A stretch of 64,000 bases of DNA from positions 5,704,001 to 5,768,000 of the forward strand of contig NZ_CP009282.1 of the NCBI RefSeq assembly GCF_000758605.1, written 5' to 3'. The notes below the pieces were generated by a model, which searched no databases, was not told the DNA's origin, and saw only the letters and a program-made list of their open reading frames with translations. The translations under genes were made by a program, and so were the position numbers. This DNA comes from Paenibacillus sp. FSL R5-0912. Its GTDB lineage: Bacteria > Bacillota > Bacilli > Paenibacillales > Paenibacillaceae. Shown in pieces: positions 9,152 to 16,815 of this stretch. Within the stretch, counting starts at the first letter, position 1, and every line of letters starts with the position of its first letter.

Positions 9152-9733
9152 TTATCGTTCCTCCCGGTTTGAAATAATGTACACTTCGTCCTTGCCGTCG
9201 AATTCGGTCAGTGACACTTCAATCTGCTCATGCCTGGAGGTGGGTACGTTCTTGCCAATATAGTCAGGGCGGATCGGAAGTTCCCGGTGTCCGCGGTCAG
9301 CCAGTACAGCAAGCTGGATCATCCGCGGCCGTCCGCAATCCATCAGCGCATCCATCGCTGCCCGGATCGTTCTGCCGGTGTACAGCACATCGTCGAACAG
9401 AATCACTTTCTTGTCCTGGATGCCGCTGCTGCCCGGGGGCAGGATCAGATTGCTGTTGACCACAGCCTTGTCCATCGACTCCCTGTTGTCGCCGCCTTCG
9501 CGGTCATCGCGGTAATGCGTGATATCCAGCTCACCGTAAGGTATATCCACGCCTTCAATCTCCTTGATGCGCTCCGCAATCCGCTGGGCCAGATAAATCC
9601 CTCTCGTACGGATGCCGACCAGCAGACAATTCTCAATACCCTTGTTCTTCTCCAAAATCTCATGTGCAATGCGTGACAGTGCCCGGCGAATCGCCGTTTC
9701 GTCCATAATGACATTTTTTTCAGTAACCATCAT
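9152..9733 (-). CDS. pyrR: Bifunctional pyr operon attenuator protein / uracil phosphoribosyltransferase
   Basis: PyrR binds pyr mRNA in a UMP-dependent way and lets the attenuator form; it also has uracil PRTase activity. The 193-residue protein has the PRPP motif VILFDDVLYTGRTIRAAMDAL in its central part and the family N-terminus DETAIRRALSRIAHEI. An AGGAGG ribosome site precedes the tandem ATG at 9733. It is the first gene of the operon and lies directly after a matching PyrR-type leader, so it very likely regulates its own transcript. Confidence 0.97.
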   Translation of the reverse strand: MMVTEKNVIMDETAIRRALSRIAHEILEKNKGIENCLLVGIRTRGIYLAQRIAERIKEIEGVDIPYGELDITHYRDDREGGDNRESMDKAVVNSNLILPPGSSGIQDKKVILFDDVLYTGRTIRAAMDALMDCGRPRMIQLAVLADRGHRELPIRPDYIGKNVPTSRHEQIEVSLTEFDGKDEVYIISNREER

Positions 9734-9778
9734 CGTGCCATCCTCCTACTTGATCGCCTGCTCAAGTTCCCGGATAAA

Positions 9779-9955
9779 CAAAAAACTCCTTGCCCGAAAC
9801 AGGCAAGGAGTGAAATCCGCAGATTCAAAAAGATGGCGTGTCCGCGCGCATAAAAAGGCACTCCGTACTCATACGGATTCCTGCTTCCATGTTCGCGAAC
9901 CTCGATTCACGTTACCTTGCCAGCCTCACGGGACTGATTTAAAGGCGCATATTCA
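9779..9955 (-). promoter_or_regulatory. PyrR-dependent transcription attenuator
   Basis: On the minus strand the leader first shows a PyrR-binding loop, AGTCCCGTGAGGCTGGCAAGG (core at 9916-9936). This closely resembles the known anti-antiterminator loop with its GAGGCU and GCAAGG blocks. Downstream is an intrinsic terminator with perfect 10-bp arms 9785-9794 and 9802-9811, loop CGAAACA and a T-run at 9779-9784. The region between can form the competing antiterminator. Only one PyrR site is visible in the window. Confidence 0.85.
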
Positions 9956-9965
9956 ACTAAAGGGA

Positions 9966-9994
9966 ATTATGACAGAAGAAAAGGGTGGTGTCAA
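9966..9994 (-). promoter_or_regulatory. Sigma-A promoter of the pyr operon
   Basis: The -35 box TTGACA (9989-9994) and the -10 box CATAAT (9966-9971) are separated by exactly 17 bp. The predicted start near 9959 lies just upstream of the PyrR-binding loop. Confidence 0.8.
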
Positions 9995-10058
9995 ACTTTC
10001 TGCAAGATTTGTTTTGGTGAAGGGCGCGGCTGCGGTGATTTTGGACTTCCGGCCGCTG

Positions 10059-10112
10059 TTATGTTTGGATTTCCTGATTATTACCGCCGCCGCGGTAGAA
10101 ATCCAAACATAA
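10059..10112. repeat. Large nested palindrome
   Basis: Perfect 15-bp arms 10059-10073 and 10098-10112 enclose a second perfect hairpin, 10082-10087 with 10092-10097. It lies in the otherwise gene-free interval 9995-10285 between the pyr promoter and the phosphatase gene. It is followed by a GC-rich GGCGGACGCTCCGC segment, also self-complementary. No T-run flanks the outer stem on either strand, so a terminator is not supported; a cruciform or repeat element is more likely. Confidence 0.6.
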
Positions 10113-10285
10113 AGGCGGACGCTCCGCTCCTTCCAGTTCCAAAATCCCCTCCGCCGCTTCCACCTAAACGGGGTGAAAGATTCCACCCCACCCCGAGTTG
10201 GGTGGGGCAGGAAAGGCGGTACTATAGCGCTGCGCTGATAGTGCATACTCGGAACTAAAGCTATCCTGAAAAGCGAATGAACCTT

Positions 10286-11107
10286 TTATTCAGATTCCTT
10301 CCGCAATAATGTCAAGAGATCATCGAAGATTCCGGGTGTAGCGAATACGGCCTCTTCACCATTGAGTTCATTAGGGATGTGATCAGGCACCATATGTACA
10401 TTGCAACTTAATGCTCCCGCCTCCCGTGCAATCAAGCCTGCGGCGGCTACGTCCCACGGTGAAAGACTTTCCGTATGCGCATCTAATTTACCGGACGCCA
10501 CATAACAAATGTCTACTGTTGGTGCGGCAAAACGCCTAATGTCGCGGCAGTTCCTTCTGAGTCGGTTCACTCTTTCGATTGCTGGCTCCAATTTTGCTGG
10601 ATCATGCGGAAAACCTGTGCCTATGACAGCATCTAGCAGCGAAGTACATGTACGAATTTGTAAACGCTCACCATTGCAATAAGAGCCTTCTCCTTTAATC
10701 CCAACATAAGTACAGTGCAAATCTGGCGCATATACTGCTCCTGCCAGCACTACGCCATCAAGGGCAAAAGCCAATGAAACGCCGTAATGCGGCAGGTTGC
10801 GAGCAAAATTAACTGTTCCATCTAAGGGATCAATTACCCAAACCGGACCGTCAAACTTGAAATTATCCCAGTTATGTACTCCATTTTCCTCAGAAAGAAT
10901 TCGATGACCTTGAAATTCATCCATTATGGCTTCTTGAATGATTTTTTCCGATAACCAATCAGCGGATGTCACAAGTTCACCATAATCCTTGTAATTCACT
11001 TCAATTTTTTCCCGGATGCGCAATTCGGAAATTCTGTCACCCGCTTTTGTTACAGCCTGCTCTGCAAACAACGCTAATTCACGAAGGTCGAACTTCATTT
11101 CGTTCAC
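10286..11107 (-). CDS. Inositol-monophosphatase-family phosphatase
   Basis: A Mg-dependent sugar-phosphate phosphatase of the IMPase/SuhB superfamily, 273 residues. Metal-binding motifs appear in order: ILSEEN (about residue 69), IDPLDGTVNFAR (about 91-102) and SPWDVAAAGLIAREAGA near residue 215. The substrate cannot be read from sequence; inositol phosphate, histidinol phosphate or PAP-type substrates are possible. The annotated start is GTG 11107; ATG 11098 is an alternative, and the AGGAGG ribosome site is placed awkwardly for both (3 or 12 nt). It is monocistronic and more A/T-rich than the pyr genes. Confidence 0.85.
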   Translation of the reverse strand: MNEMKFDLRELALFAEQAVTKAGDRISELRIREKIEVNYKDYGELVTSADWLSEKIIQEAIMDEFQGHRILSEENGVHNWDNFKFDGPVWVIDPLDGTVNFARNLPHYGVSLAFALDGVVLAGAVYAPDLHCTYVGIKGEGSYCNGERLQIRTCTSLLDAVIGTGFPHDPAKLEPAIERVNRLRRNCRDIRRFAAPTVDICYVASGKLDAHTESLSPWDVAAAGLIAREAGALSCNVHMVPDHIPNELNGEEAVFATPGIFDDLLTLLRKESE

Positions 11108-11379
11108 ATTCCTCCTTATAGTGCGTTTCTTTTATGTAATTTCTTAAATACAGTGTTGATTATGGTATCTGCTTAATATGGAATCATCAACTATTTGAGA
11201 GACAACTTGATGACTCGGTTGCTTCAATTTAATCATACCTTCAAAAAATAATCATTGCGTAAATTCACAGAATTATCCAGCTTATAAAAAATTCGTGAAA
11301 TGATTGAACTATCCTGCCCGCTGGCATATTTTCGTTCCCGCCCCGCCTCTGCTATGATAAAAATGGAGGCGAACAGATC

Positions 11380-11943
11380 ATGGACCTGGAGTTTATTACA
11401 GTAGATAAATGGGATGAACAGCTCTGGAAGCAGATGGAGCCGGTGTACCGGGAGGCTTTCCCGAGCGGCGCTAAGTCAAAAGGGATTCTCCGCAGTATGC
11501 TGGAGCGGAAGATTGCTTATCTACATGCGGGACTTGATCAGCAGGGGCAGGTTGTCGCTATGGCCGTTACTGGGGTCGTGGGAAAGACTGACGATAAGGT
11601 ACTGATCATAGATTACTTGGCGGTCGATAAGGAGCTGCGCGGGGCGGGTATGGGAACCTGGTTCCTCGTACAGATCAGGGACTGGGCTGTTCAAGAACAC
11701 AACGTACGGGGAATCATCATCGAAGCTGAATCCGGAACCTCGGATACACACAAGGAGCGCATTCATTTCTGGGAGCGGAACGGATTCGTCCTGACCTCCT
11801 ATGTCCACCAGTATGTCTGGGTGCCCGAGCCTTATCAGGCGATGCTGCTGCCACTGGATGGTAGCGGAAATGTACCGGACGATGGCGAAGCGCTATTCCG
11901 TTATATTAATGCCTTTCACAGCAAGGCCTACCGGAAAGGTTAG
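11380..11943 (+). CDS. GNAT-family N-acetyltransferase
   Basis: The 187-residue protein has the GNAT core. VLIIDYLAVDKELRGAGMGTWFLVQIRDWA carries the acetyl-CoA-binding R/Q-x-x-G-x-G/A motif (RGAGMG) at about residues 87-92, and a beta-bulge strand GIIIEAES follows. The start ATG 11380 is preceded by an ATGGAGGCGAA ribosome site. The substrate is unknown. It stands alone, between the divergent phosphatase gene and the IS region. Confidence 0.85.
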   Translation: MDLEFITVDKWDEQLWKQMEPVYREAFPSGAKSKGILRSMLERKIAYLHAGLDQQGQVVAMAVTGVVGKTDDKVLIIDYLAVDKELRGAGMGTWFLVQIRDWAVQEHNVRGIIIEAESGTSDTHKERIHFWERNGFVLTSYVHQYVWVPEPYQAMLLPLDGSGNVPDDGEALFRYINAFHSKAYRKG

Positions 11944-11956
11944 GCTGCTGTTCCAG

Positions 11957-11990
11957 GTCAGCCGTGAGTTTCCGGCTGGCTTATCTTTAT
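11957..11990 (+). terminator. Weak terminator after the GNAT gene
   Basis: GTCAGCC (11957-11963) can pair with GGCTGGC (11974-11980) through a G-U-tolerant stem, followed by TTATCTTTAT. It is short and imperfect. Confidence 0.4.
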
Positions 11991-12069
11991 ATTCGAGGCT
12001 GCTAACCCCACCTTACTCTCACCGTCACATGCATACTGTCCCCCCCTGTTACCGGCCTGTCCAAGTAAT

Positions 12070-12141
12070 GTTGCACATTTTACAGGATTTTTGCTCCGTA
12101 AATGCATCATTGGGTTTAATGTTTTATTTTTTACAGCATTT
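12070..12141. repeat. Two copies of the 21-bp periodic motif, left of the IS
   Basis: Copies at 12070-12090 (GTTGCACATTTTACAGGATTT without its last base fits the 20-base core) and 12121-12141 start 51 bp apart. Both end in ACAG-N-ATTT, matching the family at 533-708. They lie 52 bp or more left of the IS terminus at 12193. Confidence 0.6.
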
Positions 12142-12231
12142 AGTATGAATATGCACTTACCTCTGAAGCGGATCGGTTCGGCCCCTTAATTATGGAGTCA
12201 TTCTCTTGAAATCTCTGGTTCTTGCAGTTTC

Positions 12232-13131
12232 TTAAAGTGAGATGTTTACCTCTGCCACTTGGCCTGCTCTCCATGCCGCATGGTATTGGTTAGGACTCAA
12301 TCGGTTTAAACTGCCGTGAAAGCGGCGTTCGTTGTAAAATTCAATGTACTCCGTGACAGTCTCGTAGGCTTCTTCAAAGGTTTCAAAGTACATTTTGCTG
12401 TAGAGATCTCGTTCTAAAATGCTGTGGAAGGACTCAATATATGCATTCATATTCGGCGTTTTAGGCGGAATCCGTTCATGAATCAAAGGTTCATCCGGGT
12501 CCATACACATCTCTGCAAAAGCATGACTGAGAAATTGAGGACCATTGTCTGAGCGAAGAATAGGCCTAGCCCCTCCAGGCTGTATACGGGCCTTCAACGC
12601 CTGCTTAATGGTCGTGCAGATCTCCTTTGCACTGCAACTTGCACCCAAGTGGTAGCCGACAATACAGCGGTCAAACACATCAATCATGTCAAAGATAAAA
12701 AAGAAGCGGTCGTAGCCATGAACGTATCCGTACTTAATATCTATTTGCCAAAGTTGGTTGGCTCCGGTAACCACGCGGTTTTGGGCAAGCCGTCTTGGAT
12801 ATCTCACTTTCTTGTCAGGCTTCTTTTGGAGCAGCCCTAGCTTTTTACAAAGCCGGTAGGCCTTCTTGTGGTTCAGAATTAAGTCATGCTGGATGTAGAG
12901 GGCATGCGCTAAGTTACGGTAACCGTAGCCGTGTTCCTCGCCTGCAACGAGTTCGCTAAGCCATTCTTCGATCTGCTCGTCGCTGACCTTCTGGCCGTCT
13001 TTCGTCAACGAATACGCTGGGATCGGTCTTCCGGCTGTCCCTAAGCTTACCGTAGATTTGGTGTTCTCCTTTTGACGCTGTTTGCGGGCATAGTAGGTCG
13101 ATTCCAGCACACCCACCAGCCGAAGTACCAC
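12232..13131 (-). CDS. IS3-family transposase OrfB (DDE integrase core)
   Basis: The catalytic subunit of the insertion sequence. It has an HTH_21-type region (about residues 50-100, ending KKAYRLCKKLGLLQKKP) and an rve integrase core with D in QIDIKYG, D in RSDNGPQF and E in YIESFHSILERD, the D-D-E triad, followed by the typical YNERRFHGSLNRLSPNQY end. The reading frame stays open upstream of the nominal GTG at 13131 to the slippery site at 13200-13206. The active product is therefore expected to be the OrfAB fusion of about 10+ kDa OrfA plus this part. No internal stops or frameshifts are seen, so the element may be functional. Confidence 0.92.
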   Translation of the reverse strand: MVLRLVGVLESTYYARKQRQKENTKSTVSLGTAGRPIPAYSLTKDGQKVSDEQIEEWLSELVAGEEHGYGYRNLAHALYIQHDLILNHKKAYRLCKKLGLLQKKPDKKVRYPRRLAQNRVVTGANQLWQIDIKYGYVHGYDRFFFIFDMIDVFDRCIVGYHLGASCSAKEICTTIKQALKARIQPGGARPILRSDNGPQFLSHAFAEMCMDPDEPLIHERIPPKTPNMNAYIESFHSILERDLYSKMYFETFEEAYETVTEYIEFYNERRFHGSLNRLSPNQYHAAWRAGQVAEVNISL

Positions 13132-13166
13132 CGATACCGCATAGCCCCGCTTAATGCTTTCATCGG

Positions 13167-13490
13167 CTATTTCAAGTCTGTCTTGTAAGCGGGGTTGGTC
13201 TTTTTTAGCAGTTCACGCAGGAGTTCGATCTCCAAATCCTTTTCGCCCAGCAGTTTAATCGCAGTGTCCATTTTGGTCTCTAACTCTTGGACACGTTTGG
13301 CATCTTCAATACGTTCGTTAACTGAAGGTGTCGCTTGCTCACCAAATCGTTCTTTGTAGAACTTCACCCAGTTCGTAATCGTGCTGGGAGAAACTGAATA
13401 TTTACGGGCGAGGAAAGAGAGCTTCGTCCCATTAATCGCTTCCTGGGCAACTTTAATCCGTTGTTCATCGTACAACTTGTTACTTTTCAT
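13167..13490 (-). CDS. IS3-family transposase OrfA (HTH)
   Basis: A 107-residue DNA-binding subunit. The N-terminal HTH_Tnp_1 helix-turn-helix covers about residues 5-55 (EQRIKVAQEAINGTKLSFLA then YSVSPSTITNWVKFYK). The C-terminus is a heptad-like coiled coil (RVQELETKMDTAIKLLGEKD then LEIELLRELLKK), typical of OrfA multimerisation. It overlaps the OrfB frame at the slippery sequence. Confidence 0.9.
   Translation of the reverse strand: MKSNKLYDEQRIKVAQEAINGTKLSFLARKYSVSPSTITNWVKFYKERFGEQATPSVNERIEDAKRVQELETKMDTAIKLLGEKDLEIELLRELLKKTNPAYKTDLK
13187..13206 (-). promoter_or_regulatory. Programmed -1 frameshift signal
   Basis: The heptamer A-AAA-AAG (minus strand, 13206-13200) is in the right phase of orfA (codons CTA AAA AAG). 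Five bases later a perfect 8-bp stem begins, CCCCGCTT at minus 13194-13187 pairing with AAGCGGGG at 13152-13145, which can act as the stimulatory structure. Slippage joins orfA to the orfB frame (KK-DQPRLQDRLEIADESIKRG). Confidence 0.8.
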
Positions 13491-13567
13491 GTCCTCATCC
13501 CCTTCTCTATTAGTGTACCTTATGCATCTTTAGGACTCCAATTCGATTAGGGGGCTTAAGAGGGATT

Positions 13568-13638
13568 GTTGTAAAAAGTGCAGGATTTGCGCTTTCAGTG
13601 CCTGTTTCGTCTGAGTAAAGTTGCAGTTTGTAACATTT
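13568..13638. repeat. Two copies of the 21-bp periodic motif, right of the IS
   Basis: Copies start at 13568 (21 bp, GTTGTA-N5-TGCAGGATTT) and 13620 (19 bp, two bases shorter), exactly 52 bp apart. They start 28 bp past the right IS terminus. Confidence 0.6.
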
Positions 13639-13686
13639 GACCAGACCGAAGTGGATAGTGAGGCTCGGGAGCGATCGGCTGCCATA

Positions 13687-13720
13687 ATAAAAAGCCGCCG
13701 CAGATTCCTCTGCAGCGGTC
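13687..13720 (-). terminator. Terminator of dapL
   Basis: On the minus strand GACCGCTGCAGAGGAATCTG continues into CGGCGGCTTTTTATT. The stem pairs CCGCTGCAGA with TCTGCGGCGG and runs into five T, 14 bp after the dapL stop. Confidence 0.8.
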
Positions 13721-13733
13721 TCATCAACCAAAC

Positions 13734-14987
13734 TTAAAATTCGAATTCAACGTCGCTAAGGCGTCTTTGAATTTCAGAAATTACACGCTTCTCATCTTCT
13801 TCACCTTTGGCGACGAAAGTCACGGAGAAACGCACGAACGCGCCGGCATCATCCCAAGGCACGGTGGAGATCAGCTTCTCGCGGATCAGGAACTGCGAGA
13901 AGTCCTCGCCGGATTCGAAGCGGCGTCCGCCTTTGACACCTTTTGGAGCAGCTACATACAGGAAGAAGGACCCCTTCGGTTTCTCTGCCTTGAAGCCCAG
14001 GCTGTTCAGTGCATCCACCAGCATGTTGTGGCGGCGGGAGTATTTGGCAGCAATCGCTTCGGTAATCTCTGGATGAGACAGACCGTATGCGGCAGCTTTT
14101 TGAATCGCGATGAATTGGCCGGAGTCATTGTTGTCCTTCACATCACTGAAAGCCTTAACGATCAGCGGGTTGCCGGCAACGAAACCGATTCTCCAGCCGG
14201 TCATATTGTAGGACTTGGACAGGGAGTGCAGCTCCACGCCGACATCCTTGGCCCCAGGTACGGACAGGAAGCTCAGCGGCTTCACGCCATCATACGTCAG
14301 TGCTGCATAAGGAGCGTCATGGATAACAACTACATCGTATTTCTTCGCCCAGGCTACTACTTCGCTGAAAAATTCAGGAGTTGCGCTTGCGCCTGTAGGA
14401 TTGTTCGGATAGTTCAGGTAGAGCAGCTTCGCCTTGTGTGCTACATCCTCCGGAATGGAGTTCAGGTCAGGCAGGAAGTTATTCTCCTTCTTAAGCTCAA
14501 CGGAGAATACTTGTCCGCCCAAATACTTGGTGTGGGTGCCCAGCACCGGATAACCCGGAACGGTCATGATCGTGATGTCGCCCGGATTAATGAAGACGGA
14601 CGGCATCATCGCCAGCGCAGGCTTCGAACCGATGGAATGTACGATTTCATTTACCGGGTCGATGCCGTCTACCTGGAACACTTCCTTCAGATAAACAGCA
14701 GCAGCCGCTTTGAATTCAGGAATCCCGTTGTCAGAATATCCGCGGTTTTCTTCTTTGGCAGCTTCAAGGGCAAGTCTTGCCACAATGCCTTCATCCGCCA
14801 TTTCGTCCGGCTCACCGACGCCCATGTCGATCAATTCAATGTTAGGAAAATCCTGCTTCGCCGATGCTTTGGCGCGTTTGATTTTCTCGAATTTGTAGAT
14901 GGAAGTGTCCTTGCCATATCCGGCGCCGCCGATGCGGTCCGCAAAATTAGTCTGAATGAATGTATCCTGATAGTGTTCAATACTCAT
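13734..14987 (-). CDS. dapL: LL-diaminopimelate aminotransferase
   Basis: A fold-type I PLP aminotransferase that converts tetrahydrodipicolinate directly to LL-DAP, bypassing the succinyl or acetyl routes of lysine and peptidoglycan precursor synthesis. It has YPNNPTGA, HDAPYAAL and the PLP-lysine motif SLSKSYNMTGWRIGF; the SKS-x-N-M-x-G-x-R-x-G-F form is typical of this family. The start at ATG 14987 (MSIEHYQDTFIQTNFADRIG, 417 residues) matches the family; an upstream ATG at 15026 has no ribosome site. The gene appears monocistronic, with a terminator behind it. Confidence 0.88.
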   Translation of the reverse strand: MSIEHYQDTFIQTNFADRIGGAGYGKDTSIYKFEKIKRAKASAKQDFPNIELIDMGVGEPDEMADEGIVARLALEAAKEENRGYSDNGIPEFKAAAAVYLKEVFQVDGIDPVNEIVHSIGSKPALAMMPSVFINPGDITIMTVPGYPVLGTHTKYLGGQVFSVELKKENNFLPDLNSIPEDVAHKAKLLYLNYPNNPTGASATPEFFSEVVAWAKKYDVVVIHDAPYAALTYDGVKPLSFLSVPGAKDVGVELHSLSKSYNMTGWRIGFVAGNPLIVKAFSDVKDNNDSGQFIAIQKAAAYGLSHPEITEAIAAKYSRRHNMLVDALNSLGFKAEKPKGSFFLYVAAPKGVKGGRRFESGEDFSQFLIREKLISTVPWDDAGAFVRFSVTFVAKGEEDEKRVISEIQRRLSDVEFEF

Positions 14988-15087
14988 AATCTTCGTCTCA
15001 TCTCCTGGCTTTTGTTGTGAATCCATGATCTAAATATGAAGCAAAGCTGCCTTAGAAGCCATGGACTTATAATCTATTCATTTGTAC

Positions 15088-16059
15088 TTATCTGCTGCGC
15101 AGTGTGTACAGCACTTCTTCCATATCTGCCGGAAGCGGCGCGCTGAACTCCTTATACTCTCCTGTGGCAGGATGCACAAATCCCAGTACAGCAGCATGCA
15201 GAGCCTGTCCAGTCATCGTCGTACCTTTGCTGCGTCCATAGATTGGATCGCCGACCAGCGGATGGCCGATGAACTTCATATGCACACGGATCTGATGCGT
15301 CCGTCCGGTCTCCAGCTGCAGCTCAAGCAGCGTACAGTCGCCGAACCGCTCAAGCACCGTAAAATGCGTCACAGAACGTTTGCTGTTCTTCTCAGTGACC
15401 ATATACAGCTTACGGTCATGCGGATCACGGCCGATTGGGGCATCTACTGTGCCTTTATCATGAGACAGATTGCCATGCACCACTGCGATGTAGCGGCGGG
15501 TTACACTGTGCTCCTTCAGTTGGGCGGCAAGTGAAGCATGACTGGCGTCATTCTTAGCAGCCATAATCAGACCGGAGGTATCCTTGTCGATACGGTGCAC
15601 AATGCCCGGACGAATCTCGCCGTTAATACCTGACAGGTCCTTGCAATGATACATCAGCGCATTGACCAGGGTGCCTGAGGGATGTCCTACTGCCGGATGC
15701 ACCACCATACCGCGCGGCTTATTCACCACGATAACATCGCTGTCTTCATATACAACCTCAAGCGGGATATTCTCCGCAATTAAATCCGTAACTTCGGCTT
15801 CCGGCACCGTAACAGCCACCTTATCGCCTTCATACAGCTTGTAGTTTGCTTTGACAGGCGCGCCGTTCACCGTCACATGTCCGCCGCTGATCCACAGCTG
15901 AACCTGCGAGCGGGAAACCTCTTCTTCCCAAGACTCCGTAATGTACTTATCAATCCGTTCCCGGGCATTCTCCGCGGCAACCATCCATTCGGTGACGTCT
16001 CTTTCTTCTTCGAGGGCGCCAGACACCGCCTGCTCATTGACGTCTTTATTCAAAATCAT
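15088..16059 (-). CDS. rluD (ylyB-like): RluD-family 23S rRNA pseudouridine synthase
   Basis: Isomerises uridine to pseudouridine in large-subunit rRNA. The 323-residue protein has an N-terminal S4 RNA-binding domain (about residues 36-95, RIDKYITESWEEEVSRSQVQ) and then the RluA/RluD catalytic domain. Its motif HRIDKDTSGLIMAAK at about residues 155-169 holds the catalytic Asp. It overlaps the end of lspA by 4 bp. The lspA-rluD (ylyB) pair is conserved in Firmicutes, where it often precedes the pyr operon; here dapL and an IS lie between. Confidence 0.93.
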   Translation of the reverse strand: MILNKDVNEQAVSGALEEERDVTEWMVAAENARERIDKYITESWEEEVSRSQVQLWISGGHVTVNGAPVKANYKLYEGDKVAVTVPEAEVTDLIAENIPLEVVYEDSDVIVVNKPRGMVVHPAVGHPSGTLVNALMYHCKDLSGINGEIRPGIVHRIDKDTSGLIMAAKNDASHASLAAQLKEHSVTRRYIAVVHGNLSHDKGTVDAPIGRDPHDRKLYMVTEKNSKRSVTHFTVLERFGDCTLLELQLETGRTHQIRVHMKFIGHPLVGDPIYGRSKGTTMTGQALHAAVLGFVHPATGEYKEFSAPLPADMEEVLYTLRSR

Positions 16060-16571
16060 TCATTCCCTTCTTTGACTTCCTGTGATTCCTTAACTTCGGT
16101 GACTTCCTGCTCGCCTTTCACATCCAGCAGCGTATCAAGAATGATCAGGGCTACCCCTACCACGATGCAGGAATCGGCTACGTTGAAGATCGGGAAGGTA
16201 TAGCTGCCGAAATTGAACATCAGGAAATCCACAACTTCACCGTTCAGAATCCGGTCGATGAAGTTTCCGATGGCTCCTCCAAGCACCAGAGACAACGCCG
16301 TAGGCAGCAATTTGCGGGTCTTCCGGGCCTTGTTCAGATACCAGACGATACCGGCAACAACTATAACCGTAATTACAATGAAGAACCACTGTTGTCCTTC
16401 AAGAATTCCGAAAGCGGCTCCACGATTGCGGTGGGACGTGATAATGAAGAAATCCTTTATAACCGGAATCTGCTCTGCGATCTCCAGCCGGGTAGCAATC
16501 AGATATTTGGTACCCTGGTCAATCAAAAATACAATTAGCGCAATCAGAAAGTACACCACAGAAGTTGTCAC
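16056..16571 (-). CDS. lspA: Lipoprotein signal peptidase (signal peptidase II)
   Basis: A membrane aspartic protease that cleaves lipoprotein signal peptides after lipid modification. Four hydrophobic segments can be seen. The conserved blocks NRGAAFGIL, GGAIGNFIDRILNGEVVDF and FNVADSCIVVG carry the two catalytic aspartates. GTG 16571 (VTTSVVYFLIALIVFLIDQGTKY) gives the usual length; the open frame runs upstream to 16667 but that part is not family-like. The C-terminus has an acidic Glu/Val-rich tail of about 20 residues. It is divergent from yteA. Confidence 0.93.
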   Translation of the reverse strand: MTTSVVYFLIALIVFLIDQGTKYLIATRLEIAEQIPVIKDFFIITSHRNRGAAFGILEGQQWFFIVITVIVVAGIVWYLNKARKTRKLLPTALSLVLGGAIGNFIDRILNGEVVDFLMFNFGSYTFPIFNVADSCIVVGVALIILDTLLDVKGEQEVTEVKESQEVKEGNE

Positions 16572-16815
16572 TCCGTTCTTATTTTTCCCGCGGTCCGCGG
16601 TACGAATACTGTATAAAGACTTGTATATTGTAGCACAGGCCTCAAGATACAGTCCATTGCATGGCACTCTAAACCCTCCAAAGTACGGGTACTATTTTCC
16701 ATCGCTAAAAAAGGGCCCCTGCGGCCAAGCTATACAAGCGGAAACGGCTTTGCCCTCCTTAATAAAGACGGAACCGTTTCAGCGAGGATTAAGCCACCGA
16801 AAGGAGCTCACAGCA

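Larger units (their letters stand above)
12193..13540 (-). mobile_element. Complete IS3-family insertion sequence (IS150-like organisation)
   Basis: The termini are TGGAGTC at 12193 and GACTCCA at 13540, a 7-bp inverted repeat, giving an element of 1348 bp. It holds orfA and orfB in the -1 relation with an A-AAA-AAG slippery site and a downstream stem, the usual IS3-family arrangement for making OrfAB. No exact target duplication is evident: the flanks are AATTA on the left and ATTCG on the right, so either the ends are one or two bases off or the duplication has decayed. Copies of the 51-52 bp periodic motif lie on both sides. Confidence 0.9.

Noticed and set aside
9953..10246. Minus-strand frame of 97 codons overlapping the pyr promoter
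   Set aside because: It reads through the nested palindrome and the promoter, is Arg/Pro-rich and has no family features.
12188..13544. Target-site duplication AATT around the IS
   Set aside because: AATT lies on both sides but only if the two ends are taken at unequal offsets from the inverted repeat, so it is not a clean duplication.
13510..13731. Small minus-strand frames between the IS and dapL
   Set aside because: They read through the IS end, the repeat cores and the dapL terminator; there is no support for expression.
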